41,452 nucleotides of DNA from Paludibacter sp. Lineage in GTDB: Bacteria; Bacteroidota; Bacteroidia; Bacteroidales; Paludibacteraceae. The translations under genes were made by a program, and so were the position numbers. The stretch covers positions 1-41,452 of the forward strand of contig JAQTUE010000037.1 in NCBI GenBank assembly GCA_028710415.1, read 5' to 3'. This document shows positions 1-8,451 of this stretch, piece by piece; position 1 is the first letter of the stretch; each line of letters begins with the position of its first letter. The notes under the pieces are model-generated. The model was not told the DNA's origin, searched no databases, and saw only the letters and a program-made list of their open reading frames with translations.

Positions 1-1
1 C

Positions 2-91
2 AAAACTCCATTGCTAAAATTGCTCAATGTGAATGAAAAAAATCAAATCGTGGAAAATCAAGAAGTCAAAGAACAATTATTGCTGTTTTAG
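2..91 (+). CDS. Possible 3' end of a plus-strand gene cut by the window edge
   Basis: Frame 2 is open from the first base and closes at a TAG at 89-91, giving 29 residues that end in EVKEQLLLF. The composition (charged residues, then a leucine-rich tail) is compatible with a protein C-terminus, and the gene would converge on cobS. The tail is too short to assign to a family. It could equally be a chance open frame. Confidence 0.3.
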   Translation, partial: KTPLLKLLNVNEKNQIVENQEVKEQLLLF

Positions 92-147
92 TTAAATACG
101 TTAACAATTTACTGCATCAGCAGTAATGTTCAATTACACCTTTTCTG

Positions 148-224
148 CCAAAATGTCGGAGCTAATGCTCCTTTAGTCTCTATACAATTTTATATCTACC
201 AAAATGTCTGAGCTAATGCTCCTT
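148..224. repeat. Two direct copies of a 26-bp repeat, each with a small hairpin
   Basis: Copies lie at about 148-173 and 199-224 and differ at one base. Each contains GGAGCTAATGCTCC or TGAGCTAATGCTCC, an inverted repeat with GAGC and GCTC arms around a TAAT loop. The spacing is 51 bp start to start. This looks like a small dispersed intergenic repeat, possibly acting as a weak terminator between the upstream gene and cobS. Confidence 0.6.
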
Positions 225-283
225 GTATTGATTTTCAATATAAAATCTACTTTATTCATGGACACATTGAAGATTATCAATCT

Positions 284-365
284 AAATAATCTGTGTAAAT
301 CTGTGTAATCTGTGGACAATCTCTATCTTAATTTCTTTCTTTAATGAATAATCTGTGGAAATCAG
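284..365. repeat. AATCTGTG(TA) short-unit repeat
   Basis: Units related to AATCTGTGTA occur in tandem at about 288-316 and again at about 349-360. The arrangement resembles simple intergenic repeats in this phylum. A related run (GATTTATGCAGATTTAGCGG) appears at about 4000-4035 between cobQ and btuF. No function can be assigned. Confidence 0.5.
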
Positions 366-400
366 CCCAAAGAGGACAGCATACAGATAATCATTATAAT

Positions 401-1165
401 TTAAATAAAGTTCCGGCTAATCAGGCATATAGACAGGTAAAAACCCAATTCGCAAAGTAAAGCTGTTGCTCCACAAATATCGCCTGTATAGCCACCTATT
501 CGTTTCCTGACATAGAAAAATAAGAACAGCACCAACACTATTGGAAATAAACATGCAAACCAAAAAAGAGGTTTTAGCAATATAATTAACAAAATTAAAC
601 CGAACAAACAGGATGCGAGGAGGCGACTAAAAGTCAGTTTGTCATACAAGGTTTTACTCTTGCTTTCGGTCTGTGTTCGGGCATAAGGCAGAAAATTCAT
701 CATCAAAGCAGTCAATAGCTTTGAGAAAGGATCGGCCACCAGTATTACTGCAAATACTATCTGTTTTGGAATAGAGACCAGCGTATTGACAAGTAAAAGA
801 TAATATGCAATCATCCCGATAAGCGCATAACTTCCGACCTGTGAATCTTTCATAATCCGCAGTATATCTTCTTTTGTTCTACCTCCACCAAAGCCATCGA
901 AGAAATCGCCCAACCCATCTTCATGGAATCCACCCGCTAGCAATAGTCTAACCACCAATGCCAGTATGATTGCCAGCATTGGAGGAAAGAATATTGAAAA
1001 GCAGAACCAGGCTGCGGCTGTTATTCCCCCTGTAATCCAACCGGTAAGAGGCCAGAAAAAAATGATCCGGGAGTAATGTTCAACAGGAATGTCCATGATT
1101 CGCCAAAGAGGGATTCTGGAAAAGAAAGAGATAGCTGCTGCCAGTTGAAATAGTATTTTTTTCAT
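401..1165 (-). CDS. cobS: CobS, adenosylcobinamide-GDP ribazoletransferase (cobalamin synthase)
   Basis: CobS joins adenosylcobinamide-GDP to alpha-ribazole (phosphate) at the inner membrane, the last assembly step of the nucleotide loop. The 254 residues match the usual family length. Visible hallmarks are FFSRIP near the N-terminus, the acidic metal-binding segment GGFHEDGLGDFFDGFGGG at about residues 78-95, several long hydrophobic segments, and RIGGYTGDICGA near residue 222. It starts at an ATG (1163-1165). It is the last gene of the minus-strand cobamide cluster, about 35 bases after cobT, so cotranscription with cobU and cobT is likely. Confidence 0.95.
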   Translation of the reverse strand: MKKILFQLAAAISFFSRIPLWRIMDIPVEHYSRIIFFWPLTGWITGGITAAAWFCFSIFFPPMLAIILALVVRLLLAGGFHEDGLGDFFDGFGGGRTKEDILRIMKDSQVGSYALIGMIAYYLLLVNTLVSIPKQIVFAVILVADPFSKLLTALMMNFLPYARTQTESKSKTLYDKLTFSRLLASCLFGLILLIILLKPLFWFACLFPIVLVLFLFFYVRKRIGGYTGDICGATALLCELGFYLSICLISRNFI

Positions 1166-1199
1166 ATTTAATCTTCGCGGTCGCTTTTATTAGGGGTCC

Positions 1200-2243
1200 T
1201 TAGAAGTATTTAGTTACTTTGGCATGTTTGAATGTGCTCATTTCGTTAATCATCCTGACGGAGGACTCAATGAGTGGATACGCACAAAGTGCTCCGGTTC
1301 CTTCACCCAGACGCATGCCGAAATGTAGCAACGGCTTAGCCTGCAGATAATCCAATACTAATTTATGTCCTGCCTCATCACCCTGATGACAGAAAATACT
1401 ATATTCCAGTACCTCGGGATAAAGTTTGGAAGCGGCCAGAATGCAATTGGTCATGATAAAACCATCAATCAAAATCACCATGTTTAGTTCAGCAGCCTGA
1501 AGCATTCCACCTACTGCCATAAGCATTTCATAGCCACCAAAATGACATAGAATATCAATGACTGAGCCGTCGCCGGTATAATTATCAAGTGCTTGTTTCA
1601 GAATCCGGTATTTTCGGTTTACACCTTCGTTGTCGAAACCGCTACCGGCACCAACACATTCAACTAATGGGATTCCGGTAAGTAAACTCATCCAAATGGA
1701 AGAAGAGGAAGTATTGCCAATACCCATCTCACCGAAACTAATTACATTACAACCCTCTTTATGGCAATCCCTGACAACTTGTGCACCCCTTTCAATGCAA
1801 CTATCGAATTCTGATTGTGTGATAGCTTTTTCATGCAGGTAATTGCGTGTTCCTTTACGGACTTTGAGGTCGATAAGTTGATCCATATTTTCAAAATCAT
1901 AATTAATACCGGAGTCAACGATTTTCATTTTAATACTATGTTGACGAGCCAGGAAATTAATACCGGCACCACCTTCCATAAAGTTGAAAACCATCTGTGG
2001 AGTTACTTCAGGTGGTGAATAACTAACACCTTCGGCAGTAATTCCATGATCGCCTCCAAAAACAATGTGATGTGGATGAGTCAGGGAAGGGGACAGAGTT
2101 TGTTGAATGGCACCGATTTGCACCGCCAGTTCTTCCAGTCGACCCAAAGAACCTTTCGGCTTGGTCAGGTTATCAATTTTCTCAATCAGATAAGGAACAA
2201 TATCCTTTTTAGGGGATGTGATGTTGAAATTCATTTTTAGCAT
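1200..2243 (-). CDS. cobT: CobT, nicotinate-nucleotide-dimethylbenzimidazole phosphoribosyltransferase
   Basis: CobT activates the lower-ligand base by forming alpha-ribazole 5'-phosphate from nicotinate mononucleotide. The 347 residues match the family. Conserved blocks are LTKPKGSLGRLEELA near residue 26, FGGDHGI near residue 62, NFMEGGAGINFLARQ near residue 88, GEMGIGNTSSSS near residue 171, and GMRLGEGTGA near residue 310, which contains the expected catalytic glutamate. Two ATGs are possible, at 2241-2243 (MLKMNF) and 2232-2234 (MNFNIT). The sequence does not decide between them. cobU lies 27 bases upstream. Confidence 0.95.
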   Translation of the reverse strand: MLKMNFNITSPKKDIVPYLIEKIDNLTKPKGSLGRLEELAVQIGAIQQTLSPSLTHPHHIVFGGDHGITAEGVSYSPPEVTPQMVFNFMEGGAGINFLARQHSIKMKIVDSGINYDFENMDQLIDLKVRKGTRNYLHEKAITQSEFDSCIERGAQVVRDCHKEGCNVISFGEMGIGNTSSSSIWMSLLTGIPLVECVGAGSGFDNEGVNRKYRILKQALDNYTGDGSVIDILCHFGGYEMLMAVGGMLQAAELNMVILIDGFIMTNCILAASKLYPEVLEYSIFCHQGDEAGHKLVLDYLQAKPLLHFGMRLGEGTGALCAYPLIESSVRMINEMSTFKHAKVTKYF

Positions 2244-2270
2244 ACTAACAGGTATTTGATATTCATTTGT

Positions 2271-2786
2271 TTATTTTATTTTCATTGAAATTCCTGAAAC
2301 CATCAGTACAACTTCGTCTGATTTAGAAGCTATATGCTGGTTTACCCAACCCAGTAAATCTGTAAATCTTCGTTGTAAGTCATTGCCGGAAGTGCCCCCT
2401 AATCCCAATTCGTTGGTAACGAAAATAAAGGTGGCATCCTGCTTAATAAATGCATCGAAGCGTTCGATAACCGATGTTAACGAAAGCTCCACATCGCCAT
2501 TTGTCTCACTAAAGAAGTTTGTTGACCAAAGTGTTACACAATCAATCACCACAACACGATTGCTTACATCGACATTTTGAATGTCTTTCAGCTCTTCGAT
2601 ATTTGTCCATTCCTTTCCGCGGTCCCGTTTATGCCTTTCTATGCGTTGGCTGTGCTCTTCGTCCCACACGGCCGACGTAGCCAGATAAACCGGATTGGGA
2701 CTGATTGATAAAGCCAGCTTTTGGGCATAACTGCTTTTCCCGGAACGCTGTCCACCTGTGACCAGTATGATTTTTTTTGTATTCAT
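2271..2786 (-). CDS. cobU: CobU/CobP, adenosylcobinamide kinase / adenosylcobinamide-phosphate guanylyltransferase
   Basis: This bifunctional enzyme phosphorylates adenosylcobinamide and then transfers GMP to give adenosylcobinamide-GDP, the substrate of CobS. The 171 residues match the family. Visible features are the P-loop GGQRSGKSS at residues 11-19, the RIERHKRDR block with a histidine at residue 52 in the position of the guanylylated histidine, VVIDCVTLWSTNFF, and FVTNELGLGG. The start codon is two bases past the stop of the btuF-like gene, so translational coupling is likely. Confidence 0.95.
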   Translation of the reverse strand: MNTKKIILVTGGQRSGKSSYAQKLALSISPNPVYLATSAVWDEEHSQRIERHKRDRGKEWTNIEELKDIQNVDVSNRVVVIDCVTLWSTNFFSETNGDVELSLTSVIERFDAFIKQDATFIFVTNELGLGGTSGNDLQRRFTDLLGWVNQHIASKSDEVVLMVSGISMKIK

Positions 2787-2788
2787 AA

Positions 2789-3934
2789 TTAGTTTTGATT
2801 ATCTTTTTCAAGATTGAAATAATACTCAGGTTTGTATCCGGGCAGCAATTCGGGATGAAATATGTGAACCAGATCGGCCAACACCCTGTCCGGTTCCATG
2901 GGTCCTGATTCATAAAAAGGAGTTTTACCCGTATTGATTGCAAAAATATGCTTCTGGCTAAAGGCCTTGAAATTGGTATAGAGTTCATACTCATTTTTCA
3001 ATGAAAGGTAAGTGATATCCCCCCGGGCATCATTGTAATTAAATAACCAGTAATCAGCCGTTATTGCTTTTGCATAGACTTTCTCAAAGGAAAACGGCAT
3101 CGAACCGGATTGATTCAGATCTTTCCATAAATAATCGGCTCCCGCATCATTCAGAAACCTGCCTATAAAGCTTTTACCTCCGGCAATATACCAGATGTCA
3201 CCATATTTCTTTTCGGTAAATACGGTTGGGCGGGCCTGAGTGGTGGATACTTTCAGACAAAGATCATTGTAGTTCTTTTCAATCTTTGAGAAAATCTTAC
3301 CAGCCAATGCAGTTTCATTTGTAAAAGCAGCTTCAAATTTTATCCATTCGGCCCTGCCAAGCGGTGATTCCTCCATATACGAAGCATCATTCACAACTAC
3401 AAGGTTTACTTTCCCGAATTCGGTACGTTTTGTATTCTCAAAGGGAGAAACAACTAAAATTTCTGGGGCAGCGGCTATCAGTTTTTCAACGTTTATTGAT
3501 GTAGCCATGCCCAGGTCTGCTATTTTACCGTTTTTAAGTCCATCTTTGATTACCTGAATTCCAAAGTACTTGGGTTCGCACACTCCAACGGTTAATTGTG
3601 TTTTGTTCAGTCTGTTCCACATCCCGGCATGGACTGAGGATGCAAAGGCAACACGCTCTACAGGTGTTCGTACAACGATTCCCTCAGGTAATATTTTCGG
3701 AAGCGACTTGTATCGGTTCACCAATATGTAAGTGTCCAATACTTTTGTCGAATCCCATGGATTCAGAACGATTAGTTGGGTATACTCTTTAAAGTAATTT
3801 ATCCTGAAACCCCTGGCATAGCGTATTTCAGGGTTTTGATTCAGGCTTTCTGCCTGCCTGTTTTGCTTTTGAGGTGTATGATTACAACCAAGGAAGCAGA
3901 ACACAATGAACTGAAAAAAGTATTTAATTTTCAT
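2789..3934 (-). CDS. btuF: BtuF-like periplasmic corrinoid-binding lipoprotein (ABC transporter component)
   Basis: This is a substrate-binding protein of the Fe3+-siderophore/cobalamin class (Peripla_BP_2), 381 residues. The N-terminus MKIKYFFQFIVFCFLGC is a lipoprotein signal with the lipobox cysteine at residue 17. The family pattern is visible in RVAFASSVHAGMWNRL followed by a two-lobe layout with IADLGMATSINVEKLIAAAPEILVVSP. Its position inside a B12 cluster, abutting cobU, argues for a corrinoid rather than a siderophore as ligand. The permease BtuC and ATPase BtuD are not in the window and must be encoded elsewhere if it works as usual. Confidence 0.8.
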   Translation of the reverse strand: MKIKYFFQFIVFCFLGCNHTPQKQNRQAESLNQNPEIRYARGFRINYFKEYTQLIVLNPWDSTKVLDTYILVNRYKSLPKILPEGIVVRTPVERVAFASSVHAGMWNRLNKTQLTVGVCEPKYFGIQVIKDGLKNGKIADLGMATSINVEKLIAAAPEILVVSPFENTKRTEFGKVNLVVVNDASYMEESPLGRAEWIKFEAAFTNETALAGKIFSKIEKNYNDLCLKVSTTQARPTVFTEKKYGDIWYIAGGKSFIGRFLNDAGADYLWKDLNQSGSMPFSFEKVYAKAITADYWLFNYNDARGDITYLSLKNEYELYTNFKAFSQKHIFAINTGKTPFYESGPMEPDRVLADLVHIFHPELLPGYKPEYYFNLEKDNQN

Positions 3935-4194
3935 GGATTGTAATGATGTATGAGCAAATGGAACAATTAAATGTCGTATTTTTATTTCAAGAGATTTGAA
4001 CGCTGATTTATGCAGATTTAGCGGATTTTAAAGCGGATTTTTATTCCAACAAGTTGGAATTGATCAGAATTAAATTTTAAAGATAAAATGAATCCATATT
4101 TATCCGAAACCCTCACTAACCTTTCATTAATGGTAATTTGTAAATATAAAAATGGTATATTACAAAAGTCTGTGATCAATTATGTCTATTAAAG
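3935..4194. other. Noncoding gap between cobQ and btuF
   Basis: This 260-bp AT-rich gap interrupts an otherwise tight cluster. It contains a degenerate GATTTATGCAGATTT / AGCGGATTTT repeat at about 4000-4045, of a type also seen near 290. I found no TAnnTTTG box on the minus strand and no second riboswitch, so there is no direct evidence for a new promoter ahead of btuF-cobU-cobT-cobS. Confidence 0.5.
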
Positions 4195-5670
4195 TTAGGG
4201 CATTATCATTGAATATACCAGATCCATATTTACGTGTTTGCGTACATGAGCGGCCAGTTTATCATATTGTTCTTCTTTGAATTTGAAGTAATCAAAACTT
4301 GTTCCATCTGATTTATTGATTAAATAAGGTTGAATCAGGTAATCGACAAATTCAGCATTATCCAGTATGCCATGAATATAGGTTCCTAAACAGTTGCCTT
4401 TTATACAACCATCTTCTGAACCATTTTTAAGTATATTCAATGGCTTGATATTGGATGCTAAAACTTCAGTACGGCCATTGTGGATTTCATAACCTATGCA
4501 GTCTGTTTTTCCTTTATAAAAAGTAAATTCCACCTGTTTTGTAATCTTTTCACCTTCCAGCGTTGTTCGTAGTGGAAGAAGATTTAATCCCGGAAGTTGT
4601 TGTATGTCGCTTTCAATACCATTCGGATCTGAAAGAACTGTTCCCAGCATTTGATACCCACCGCAGATGCCTAAGATAGTTTTTCCATTATTTTTTGCCT
4701 GAATAATGGCCCGGACCATACCATCACTGCGTAGGATTTGCAAATCGGTTAACGTACTTTTTGTTCCGGGAACAATTATGATATCTGCATTTGCTAACTC
4801 TTTAGGTTGATTTGTATAAAATAAATGAATACGTTCGTCCTGTTCCAAAGGATTAAAGTCTGTAAAATTGGACATGTGTTGCAACAATACCACGGCTACG
4901 TTTACTTTTCCTTCTTTCGAAAACCTGTTCTTTGAATGAAGCATAACCGAGTCTTCCTCTTCTATATAAATATCATGAAAATACGGAACAACGCCAACAA
5001 CCGGGATGTTGCACAAGTCTTCAATCATTTTGATTCCTGATTCGAATAAGCGTATATCACCTCTGAACTTATTGATTAAAATTCCTTTGACCAGTTTTCG
5101 TTCATCTTCGGTTAGAAGCATTATGGACCCGTAAACTGACGCAAAGACGCCGCCCCGGTCGATATCGGCAACTAAAATCACTGAAGCCCCGGCATGAGCA
5201 GCCATAGGCATATTTACCAAATCAACCTCGCGGAGATTTATTTCTGAAATACTCCCGGCTCCTTCGAGAACAATGGGATTGAAACGAGCATCCAACCTGT
5301 CGAAAGCAGCACACACTTCTTTGCGTAGGTTTGCTTTGTTATTCGAAGTGAAATAATCAAAGGCATGCTGATTACCTATCGACTTTCCATTTAACACTAC
5401 CTGGCAAATAGTATCAGTAGTAGGTTTTAACAGCAAAGGATTCATATCCGTATGACAGGGCACTCCGGCAGCTTCGGCCTGTACTGCCTGTGCCCGCCCA
5501 ATCTCCAGGCCCTCGGGAGTAGCATACGAATTCAACGCCATATTCTGTGCCTTGAATGGGGCAGGGGTGTAGCCGTCCTGTTTGAATATCCGGCAGAAGG
5601 CAGCTGCAATCACACTTTTACCAACGTCGCTGCCTGTTCCGGCAAACATAATGGGGGAGAGATGGATCAT
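4195..5670 (-). CDS. cobQ: CobQ/CbiP, cobyric acid synthase (glutamine-hydrolysing)
   Basis: This enzyme amidates the b, d, e and g carboxylates of adenosylcobyrinic acid a,c-diamide, using glutamine and ATP. The 491 residues match the family. The N-terminal synthetase domain shows MFAGTGSDVGKS at residues 8-19, FKAQNMALNSYAT, and DIDRGGVFAS. The C-terminal class I glutamine amidotransferase domain shows GICGGYQMLG with the nucleophilic cysteine at about residue 336 and GTYIHGIL with the histidine at about residue 430. The ATG sits directly against an octamer repeat array that occupies the whole leader, with no Shine-Dalgarno sequence. Confidence 0.95.
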   Translation of the reverse strand: MIHLSPIMFAGTGSDVGKSVIAAAFCRIFKQDGYTPAPFKAQNMALNSYATPEGLEIGRAQAVQAEAAGVPCHTDMNPLLLKPTTDTICQVVLNGKSIGNQHAFDYFTSNNKANLRKEVCAAFDRLDARFNPIVLEGAGSISEINLREVDLVNMPMAAHAGASVILVADIDRGGVFASVYGSIMLLTEDERKLVKGILINKFRGDIRLFESGIKMIEDLCNIPVVGVVPYFHDIYIEEEDSVMLHSKNRFSKEGKVNVAVVLLQHMSNFTDFNPLEQDERIHLFYTNQPKELANADIIIVPGTKSTLTDLQILRSDGMVRAIIQAKNNGKTILGICGGYQMLGTVLSDPNGIESDIQQLPGLNLLPLRTTLEGEKITKQVEFTFYKGKTDCIGYEIHNGRTEVLASNIKPLNILKNGSEDGCIKGNCLGTYIHGILDNAEFVDYLIQPYLINKSDGTSFDYFKFKEEQYDKLAAHVRKHVNMDLVYSMIMP

Positions 5671-5921
5671 GGTTGTTTGGTTAATTGGTTGATTGGTTAA
5701 TTGGTTGACTTGTTAATTGGTTGACTGGTTAATTGGTTGACTGGTTGACTTGTTAATTGGTTGACTGAGTTAATTAAGTTGATTGGTTAATTGGTTGATT
5801 GGTTGATTGCGTTAACTAATTGATTAGGCAACTGCTTATTTGATTAAATTTATTTTATTAACTGAATTAACTCAGTCAACCAATTAACCAATTAACTAGT
5901 CAACCAATCAACTACTCAACT
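5671..5921. repeat. Octamer tandem repeat with an inverted copy, between cobO and cobQ
   Basis: From 5671 to about 5808 the plus strand is built from 8-bp units of consensus GGTTRAYT (about 17 units; a few are 9 bp). After about 55 bp of AT-rich DNA, the reverse complement of the same units fills 5864-5916. The best paired stretch is a perfect 24-bp inverted repeat, 5752-5775 against 5865-5888. The whole gap between cobO and cobQ is this element, so it is transcribed into the leader of cobQ if the operon is continuous. Confidence 0.85.
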
Positions 5922-5926
5922 ACAAT

Positions 5927-6442
5927 CTACTTCTCAATACCAACACGGGCTTGTACGCCTTGTTGGTAATAATGCTTAATCTCTGTCATTTCAGTTACTA
6001 AATCTGCATATTCAATAATTTCAGGACATGCATACCGACCTGTAATGATTATTTCAGTCTTTTCGTTCCGCTTATTCAGGATATTGATCAGTTCTTCCAC
6101 GTTGAATAAATTGTAAAAGATCGCAATATTGGCTTCGTCCAGAATAATGATATCGTATTCGTTGCCAGTAATAATGTCTTCTACTTCTTTTAAGCCAGCC
6201 AAGGCTGCTTCAATATCAGCTTGTTTGGGCGAGTTGAAAATAAAACAACCCAGACCATATTGTTTTAACGTAATATTGGGCAAATATTGGGCAATGGCGT
6301 CTAATTCCGAATAATGCATTCCCTTGGCATATTGGGCAATATATACTTTTTTGCCTGCTCCGGTTGCCCGCAAAGCCAGTCCTAAAGCGGCTGTAGTTTT
6401 GCCTTTGCCATTTCCGGTGTATACTTGTACGTATCCTTTCAT
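5927..6442 (-). CDS. cobO: CobO/BtuR, cob(I)yrinic acid a,c-diamide adenosyltransferase
   Basis: This corrinoid adenosyltransferase attaches the 5'-deoxyadenosyl group from ATP to reduced corrinoids, making the form that CobQ and CobU use. The 171 residues match the CobA/CobO/BtuR family. Visible are the P-loop GNGKGKTT at residues 10-17, IIILDEANIAI for Walker B, and the C-terminal ITGRYACPEIIEYADLVTEM with a family-type ending (QARVGIEK). It lies 28 bases after the DUF71 gene, on the same strand. Confidence 0.93.
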   Translation of the reverse strand: MKGYVQVYTGNGKGKTTAALGLALRATGAGKKVYIAQYAKGMHYSELDAIAQYLPNITLKQYGLGCFIFNSPKQADIEAALAGLKEVEDIITGNEYDIIILDEANIAIFYNLFNVEELINILNKRNEKTEIIITGRYACPEIIEYADLVTEMTEIKHYYQQGVQARVGIEK

Positions 6443-6470
6443 ATTGATTTGTATTTAGTTCTAAAGACCA

Positions 6471-7163
6471 TTAGTTCATTGCTTTTAAGTCGCAAAACCA
6501 ATAATGGCCGGTAATATTTGATTTTGTAAGTTTTTTGAATACTTTTTGCCCCATTGTAAATCCAATTTCCTTTTTGAATATCGGACCTTCGAAACAAAAG
6601 GAATGGTATTCGCCATTTTCCCCGCATGGATCAATATGAGGCGGCAATTCATTTAGAAACGATTGGTTTATTAATTTGCCAGCCCATTCTTCACCCAGGT
6701 ATTTATCATTAGTACAGCAAATCATCGTTTTAAATCCTAAAGCGATAAATTCGGCCACAATCTCTTTCGTGTTTATTTTCCATAATGGAAAGATTGCTTC
6801 CATTCCCAATGCCGCCAGTTGATTCTCACGGTATATTCTCAAATCTTCTAAAAATATATCCCCAAAAATCACCAGACTGATTCCTTCCGATTTGGCTTTT
6901 AGATATGCTTTCCCCATTTGCTTTTCATATTCCATGTTGCTACCTTCGGCCACTCTTACTTTTATAAGTGGAATTCCGATCGATTCTGCCTGCTTGTCCA
7001 GCAACTCTTCGCTCAAACCATGCATGGATATTCCATTGAAGTCATTGTTCATGGTTGTCAGTAAGTAACTGACCTCGTATTGAGCTTCGGTAAGAACTTT
7101 ATGCAGACAAAAAGCAGAATCTTTTCCACCACTCCAGCATACTATGGCTTTTAGTTTTTTCAT
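6471..7163 (-). CDS. DUF71/COG2102 PP-loop ATP-binding protein, B12-associated type
   Basis: The 230-residue protein has the PP-loop VCWSGGKDSAFCLHKV at residues 8-23, which activates a carboxylate by adenylation in related enzymes. The family includes eukaryotic and archaeal diphthine-ammonia ligase. Comparative work on DUF71 named a second, bacterial subgroup that clusters with B12 genes and was predicted to act in B12 salvage. This gene sits between btuG and cobO, so that subgroup is the natural reading. The exact reaction is not established; an amide-forming or related step on a corrinoid side chain is an inference. Diphthamide synthesis can be excluded in a bacterium. Confidence 0.8.
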   Translation of the reverse strand: MKKLKAIVCWSGGKDSAFCLHKVLTEAQYEVSYLLTTMNNDFNGISMHGLSEELLDKQAESIGIPLIKVRVAEGSNMEYEKQMGKAYLKAKSEGISLVIFGDIFLEDLRIYRENQLAALGMEAIFPLWKINTKEIVAEFIALGFKTMICCTNDKYLGEEWAGKLINQSFLNELPPHIDPCGENGEYHSFCFEGPIFKKEIGFTMGQKVFKKLTKSNITGHYWFCDLKAMN

Positions 7164-7307
7164 AGGGAATATTATTGGGTAAATTACTTTTAAATTTATA
7201 ATCTTGATAATTTAAGGAAATAGAAAGAATAACTGAATCAGGATACGATAGCAACTTTGTTTCATTTATTCCCGGAATGAATTTTTGCTTAACTGAATGT
7301 CTCGTTT

Positions 7308-8387
7308 TTATTTGCTTATAAAGATCAATTTACTTGGATTGATGCCGGTTGTGAATGTAAACTTCAACTTCCCTTCCTGACTAAAACAATACATTTTTCC
7401 GTTATTGATATAATCGGTTACTCCTAAATAAATGTCTTTTGAAACAGGATCCACATCAATGCAATAAGGAGTTTTTTGGATGTCAGTGGTTACCAGATTT
7501 TCACTGATTAATTTCTCGCTTTTTACATCATATACGGCAATAGTTTTATTAGTTGCCTGCCAGTTGGCATCGTATGTAAAGTTATAAATGTAAGCATTAT
7601 CGCCCTCAATGTCAAAATTCCGGACTGGTACATTTATATCGGTTACTTTATTGGTTCCGGCTTCAATGCGTTGGAACTTACCCGGTATTGAACCATAATT
7701 TCCGTTGGAGGCTACATATACATCGCCATAACTATCTGCTTTAATTCCGGCAGGATTCATATTTACTGTGATCTTTTTTTCTTCTGTAAATGTAGAAAGA
7801 TTAATTACTGAGACAGTACTATCCATGACAGCTGCCATCCCACCTGTATTGGCAACATACAGTTTGTTGTTGGCAATCACACTTGCATCCGGATTTGAAC
7901 CTACAGGTATTGTCCTGCCTATAGTCAACGTTACTGTGTCTAATTGTGCAACATGTCCATCATAAAGCACAATGTATACCTGACCGTTTGCAGTGGTCAG
8001 CGATCTAGGCGAACTGGAAGCTCCGGATGCATTTTTCATAGGTATTGATTTGGTACTGATACCTGATTTGGCATCAATAACCTCTATAATGCTTGATTTG
8101 TAAACAGCTATGTAGATTTTTGATCCGTATTTGACCATATCCTGCCCGGTATCTCCCAGACCTCGATTGTTTTTATCTAAAAATAAATCGGCCGATGCAA
8201 ATTGGGTTGCAAAATCATAATAAGTCAACGAAGCATTGTTTGATGCATATTCTCCTTCGTTAAGAACATAAACACCAGTACTGATTACCGGATTTTCAAC
8301 AATATTTTCTTTGGTATCGCAGGATGTAAATACAGATGCACAAAGTGATGTCAATAAGAGGGAAGTAAAGATTTTTGTAGCTTTCAT
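7308..8387 (-). CDS. btuG: BtuG-like surface lipoprotein, corrinoid-binding beta-propeller
   Basis: The 359-residue protein begins with a lipoprotein signal ending at cysteine 23 (SCDTKEN). The acidic residues after the cysteine fit export to the cell surface in Bacteroidetes. The mature part opens with GVYVLNEGEYASNNASLTYYD and continues in YVTN/YncE-like repeats (for example NKLYVANTGG), the pattern of DUF5074 beta-propellers. In gut Bacteroides, BtuG proteins of this architecture bind cobalamin very tightly and cap the BtuB receptor. Here the gene directly follows btuB, 64 bases downstream, which supports the same role. Corrinoid binding is inferred, not shown. Confidence 0.8.
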   Translation of the reverse strand: MKATKIFTSLLLTSLCASVFTSCDTKENIVENPVISTGVYVLNEGEYASNNASLTYYDFATQFASADLFLDKNNRGLGDTGQDMVKYGSKIYIAVYKSSIIEVIDAKSGISTKSIPMKNASGASSSPRSLTTANGQVYIVLYDGHVAQLDTVTLTIGRTIPVGSNPDASVIANNKLYVANTGGMAAVMDSTVSVINLSTFTEEKKITVNMNPAGIKADSYGDVYVASNGNYGSIPGKFQRIEAGTNKVTDINVPVRNFDIEGDNAYIYNFTYDANWQATNKTIAVYDVKSEKLISENLVTTDIQKTPYCIDVDPVSKDIYLGVTDYINNGKMYCFSQEGKLKFTFTTGINPSKLIFISK

Positions 8388-8451
8388 AAATAAAATAATT
8401 TGTAAATGATTGATTATTATTTGTTTGTTGTGGGGACTTTATATCAATGTC

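Larger units (their letters stand above)
92..400. other. Noncoding gap downstream of cobS with short repeats
   Basis: I see no gene here. The gap holds two copies of a 26-bp direct repeat and a run of AATCTGTGTA-type units, both listed separately. The hairpins in the direct repeats could help end transcription from both sides, but neither is followed by a clean T-run. Confidence 0.6.

Noticed and set aside
3935..4194. A second riboswitch or promoter ahead of btuF-cobU-cobT-cobS
   Set aside because: None of the conserved cobalamin riboswitch blocks and no TAnnTTTG box on the minus strand could be found in this gap.
5671..5921. CRISPR array as an explanation for the repeats before cobQ
   Set aside because: The units are 8 bp with no unique spacers, and an inverted copy follows. 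No cas genes are near.
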